NCBI GenBank assembly: GCA_020650975.1
Contig: JAIPMN010016570.1
Location: forward strand, 1-64,000
Reading direction: 5' to 3'
DNA from: Apostichopus californicus
Lineage: Eukaryota > Echinodermata > Holothuroidea > Aspidochirotida > Stichopodidae
DNA: 64,000 nt
In this document: positions 62,618-64,000 of the stretch, one piece after another
Layout of the letters: every line of letters begins with the position of its first letter
Numbering within the stretch: position 1 is the first letter of the stretch
Position numbers and translations under genes: made by a program
The notes under the pieces: model-generated
What the model was told of the DNA's origin: nothing
The model's input: the letters and a program-made list of their open reading frames with translations, nothing else
Databases searched by the model: none

Positions 62618-63872
62618 ATGGAAAATCCTACAAAGCGGAAATTAAAAGAACGGAGGTCATCATCGGTTCTTCTTTCCGACGCCTTTGATGAGTGGGTTCG
62701 ACAGAAAAAAGGATTCGAGACGAAACGAGGTGAAATTTCAAGAAAGTCGAGGGATATGTGACAAAGACTTCACGGTTTCCTCAGCACATTGTGGCTTTGC
62801 CAAACACCTCCTTGAATGTCCTCTCAACTTTCAGCATGGATTCACTTTTCAAACTATTTCGTAGGCCTGAACAAGTCATACATTGATGTAGGCCTACACC
62901 TGAAACTAAACTGCTTTCTCTCGATCTAGGTGAAGCCAGTACATACGGTATTCCAAGTACCTTTCAAGTACTTGATTAGGAATAGGCTGTGGCGTCATTT
63001 TCGTTGCTAAAGCCAATTATTTAGGCATAACTTGTTCATGTTGGTTTTATTCTGTCAAGGCCTAGCAAGGGCCCTCTTTAGACTTGTTTTTAGTTATGGA
63101 CTATGTCAGCATTGAATGACCACTATGAACTGAAGTAGTGCCGGCCCTTATTTTCTCAGTTTGGAACTTGTAAGATTGTATCTGAGGACAGTGTATCCGC
63201 TCATAGAGAGAGCAGGTGTAAAATGTTTACATCGAACTTCAGGTTCCCCCCTCCTACATACCTTTGTGGGGTGGGGTATGCTAGATTAAAGTTACCACAT
63301 AAAAGTGTATTATCCTTAGGACTCATCTTAACTATTACAGTGGATATATTTGTTGTAGAGTGTTGGATAATGAAGGTATCAATGTTAGTTGCAATACCTT
63401 CTTTAAATTTATTCAATGTGCATATTTTCAGCTCAAACTGATTAAGTCATTTATGCGTAGTGCTGGATTATTTCTTTTTATATCTTTTTTTACTACTTTG
63501 GATTATGTTATCAAAATATATTGTTTTGCTGTCACCCTATTGGTTATGTACTTCAGGTTTTGTTCTCATCCAGTGAGACTGTGTAAATGATTAAATTGAC
63601 AGATTAGTTAAGTATTCATTCACATTAATTTCAGGCTGCCAGAAGAACAGGTTTCTTCTTCAAAAGTGTCATATGCAAATCAACCTGTCGATGCATCAAC
63701 CCAGACTGAAGATAGTGAAACTTGCACAGTATTACCGATCAGTAAGTATTTTATGCAGATATATTGCAACTTGTTATATGATTCGTGTTCTATGTTTTCT
63801 TTTTTTTACAATAAAATACATTTTGTAGATGTTTTGCAATATACTCACCAAATTCAACGAAGGCTAAAAAAG
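62618..63872 (+). CDS. 5' end of an unidentified gene, runs beyond the window
   Basis: A possible first exon starts at ATG 62618: MENPTKRKLKERRSSSVLLS, DAFDEWVRQKKGFETKR, then a gtgaaa donor at 62730. Two better-supported exons follow: 63635-63741 (LPEEQVSSSKVSYANQPVDA, STQTEDSETCTVLPI) and 63829-63872 (VLQYTHQIQRRLKK). They have consensus borders, and the second joins the first in phase. The first exon ends in phase 1 while 63635 needs phase 2, so an exon between them was missed or the first exon's end is different. The beginning (basic stretch, then A F x x W ... GF) and the 'ASTQT' stretch recall, from memory, short nuclear proteins of invertebrates of unknown function. No function is assigned. 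Confidence 0.45.
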
Positions 63873-64000
63873 GTTAGTGCTGCTAAATCCCCAAATATTT
63901 CCTTGCAAATTTTGTTTGTTTGTTCAATTACAACTCTTGTAGTAAGTACTTTCTTGTTAAATTTCAACAAATACACTGTCAGCCATAAATGCAAGTACCT

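Noticed and set aside
1-64000. CRISPR arrays, bacterial operons, rRNA genes
   Set aside because: The tandem arrays have no unique spacers, genes are spliced, and no rRNA stretch was seen.

Overview
The window reads as nuclear DNA of a marine invertebrate deuterostome, most likely an echinoderm. This rests on long, intron-rich genes, a high load of short palindromic and tandem repeats, many 'taggcctaggcc' stretches, dispersed repeats built on 'tgacctttgacc', and decayed transposase genes of several families. The species call is inference; no mitochondrial, rRNA or other diagnostic marker is present.

Layout: 1-4.5 kb has a palindromic minisatellite (1.87-2.31 kb) and a clean non-autonomous hAT-like element with an 8-bp target duplication (2.78-3.73 kb). 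At 4.5-7.9 kb, on the plus strand, is an intron-containing integrase-core gene with a TTAA-flanked miniature element in one intron. At 7.9-13.2 kb there is no gene, only copies of a dispersed repeat family. The centrepiece is a minus-strand gene from 33,111 down to 13,194. Its 16 coding exons can be joined by splice signals and reading phase. They encode a protein of about 820 residues with an unrecognised N-terminal region, a charged helix, a UBX-like ubiquitin fold and a C-terminal HECT-type ubiquitin-ligase domain with its catalytic cysteine. The UBX and HECT parts are separated by an 8.9 kb intron. This copy carries a stop codon and phase breaks, so it may be a pseudogene, a null allele or a sequence with errors.

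A second palindromic array of the same kind as the one at 1.9 kb lies about 160 bp upstream of that gene's start codon, inverted. From 34.3 to 44.0 kb runs a candidate MULE DNA transposon of about 9.65 kb with near-identical terminal inverted repeats of about 90 bp. Inside are a broken FAR1-like/MULE/SWIM transposase (minus strand), a fold-back element, a dispersed tandem repeat and an inverted minisatellite. From 45 to 55 kb come a minisatellite, a tRNA-derived SINE, pieces of a miniature-element family, a zinc-finger gene relic (perhaps Crypton-like), an endonuclease-domain relic (LINE or Helitron type), a hAT transposase relic, and tandem duplications. At 58.9-60.3 kb is a relic of a widespread but unnamed family with a DDE-like motif order. 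The last 1.4 kb starts a plus-strand gene that runs off the end.

Most genes here are mobile-element enzymes in decay. The one cellular gene of clear interest is the UBX-HECT ligase-like gene. A recurring theme is short tandem repeats whose units are self-complementary or switch orientation, found in at least four separate places.
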